A stretch of DNA of 12,128 nt from an uncultured bacterium. GTDB lineage: Bacteria; Eisenbacteria; RBG-16-71-46; CAIMUX01. The notes under the pieces were generated by a model. That model was given only the letters and a program-made list of their open reading frames with translations. It had not been told where the DNA came from and did not search any database. This document shows, one piece after another, positions 11,834-12,128 of the stretch. A program made the position numbers and the translations under genes. Where the stretch lies: NCBI GenBank assembly GCA_946886185.1, contig CAMPIC010000035.1:1-12128 (forward strand). Direction: 5' to 3'. The first letter of the stretch is position 1. The number at the start of each line of letters is the position of its first letter.

Positions 11834-12128
11834 CGCGGAGAAGGTTTGGCCGCACCGAATCGGCGCGCCGACCGCTCTTTCGCGCGCACCGCCTCGGTCT
11901 CGCGGTCGCGCGGGGGGGCTTGCGTCACGAGCGAGTGGATGAGGCGGCTCGCGATCTCCGAAACCTCCTCGACGGCGCGGTCGAACTGTTCCTCGTTGGC
12001 GCGCGACGGCTTGTGGAATCCGCTCAACTTGCGCACGACCTGGAGCGAGGCGGCCCGAATCTCCTCGTCCGTGGCGGGCGGATCGAAATTGACCAGCGTT
12101 CGAATGTTCCTGCACCTCGGCGTTTCGC
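11830..12128 (-). CDS. DUF2277 family protein, 5' end outside the window
   Basis: 98 residues are visible, ending at a TGA that overlaps the kinase ATG. The sequence CRNIRTLVNFDPPATDEEIR (5-24) followed by VRKLSGFHKPSRANEEQFDRAV (31-52) and SLVTQAPPRDR (65-75) matches, from memory, the small uncharacterised DUF2277 family, whose members usually begin MCRNI and are 80-95 residues long. Here the codon before the Cys is AGG (Arg), and the frame stays open to the window edge, so the protein either starts upstream or has lost the usual Met. A GTG at 12036 is the first start codon inside the window, but it would discard the most conserved part. The C-terminus is a basic tail (FGAAKPSPR). No enzymatic motif is known. 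Its coupling to a two-component pair is the only functional hint. Confidence 0.8.
   Translation of the reverse strand, partial: ETPRCRNIRTLVNFDPPATDEEIRAASLQVVRKLSGFHKPSRANEEQFDRAVEEVSEIASRLIHSLVTQAPPRDRETEAVRAKERSARRFGAAKPSPR

Noticed and set aside
11834..12115. Upstream extension of the kinase to 12115
   Set aside because: The 94 extra residues are low-complexity Arg/Gly/Pro and run antiphase to the DUF2277 gene; ATG 11833 with the ATGA overlap is the better start.
1..12128. CRISPR array, insertion sequence or RNA gene
   Set aside because: No regularly spaced repeats, transposase, terminal inverted repeats or recognisable tRNA/rRNA sequence were seen on either strand.

Overview
The window is GC-rich, densely coded bacterial DNA with strong G/C bias at third codon positions, many GTG and TTG starts, and purine-rich Shine-Dalgarno sites. 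I see no rRNA, tRNA, CRISPR array, transposase or integrase. The gene mix (a DUF2277-type protein, a stand-alone HNH protein, a soluble GAF-GAF histidine kinase, a REC-PP2C regulator) and base composition suggest a soil or sediment bacterium of a less cultivated phylum (for example Eisenbacteria, Gemmatimonadota, Acidobacteriota or a myxobacterium relative). That placement is inference from style, not a match.

Left end, minus strand (1-1540): the first 120 codons of a protein resembling the N-terminal region of some radical SAM proteins, cut by the window edge, and upstream of it an extended SDR (NAD-dependent epimerase/dehydratase family). A 239-bp divergent promoter region with two inverted repeats (1541-1779) separates these from an aldo/keto reductase on the plus strand (1780-2919).

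Centre, plus strand (3123-7889): a co-directional run of four genes. They are a stand-alone HNH endonuclease, a beta-class DNA methyltransferase of the DPPF type with a repetitive C-terminal tail, a large protein with a predicted alpha/alpha-barrel plus beta domain (distantly heparinase II/III-like), and a polytopic membrane protein of the lysylphosphatidylglycerol-synthase TM / UPF0104 flippase-like family. The methyltransferase and the barrel protein share a 4-base GTGA stop/start overlap. A candidate sigma70-type promoter lies just before the HNH gene. The run joins DNA modification genes to cell-envelope or glycan genes, and it is the most unusual arrangement here.

Right end, minus strand (7963-12128): reading leftwards, a DUF2277-like small protein whose start is outside the window, a soluble GAF-GAF histidine kinase and a response regulator with a PP2C/RsbU-type phosphatase output. 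These three are linked by ATGA and GTGA overlaps, so they very probably form one operon and one signalling pathway. A lipoprotein with a pseudopilin-like periplasmic segment follows 170 bp downstream. The plus-strand run and this lipoprotein converge at 7890-7962, where there is a small hairpin.
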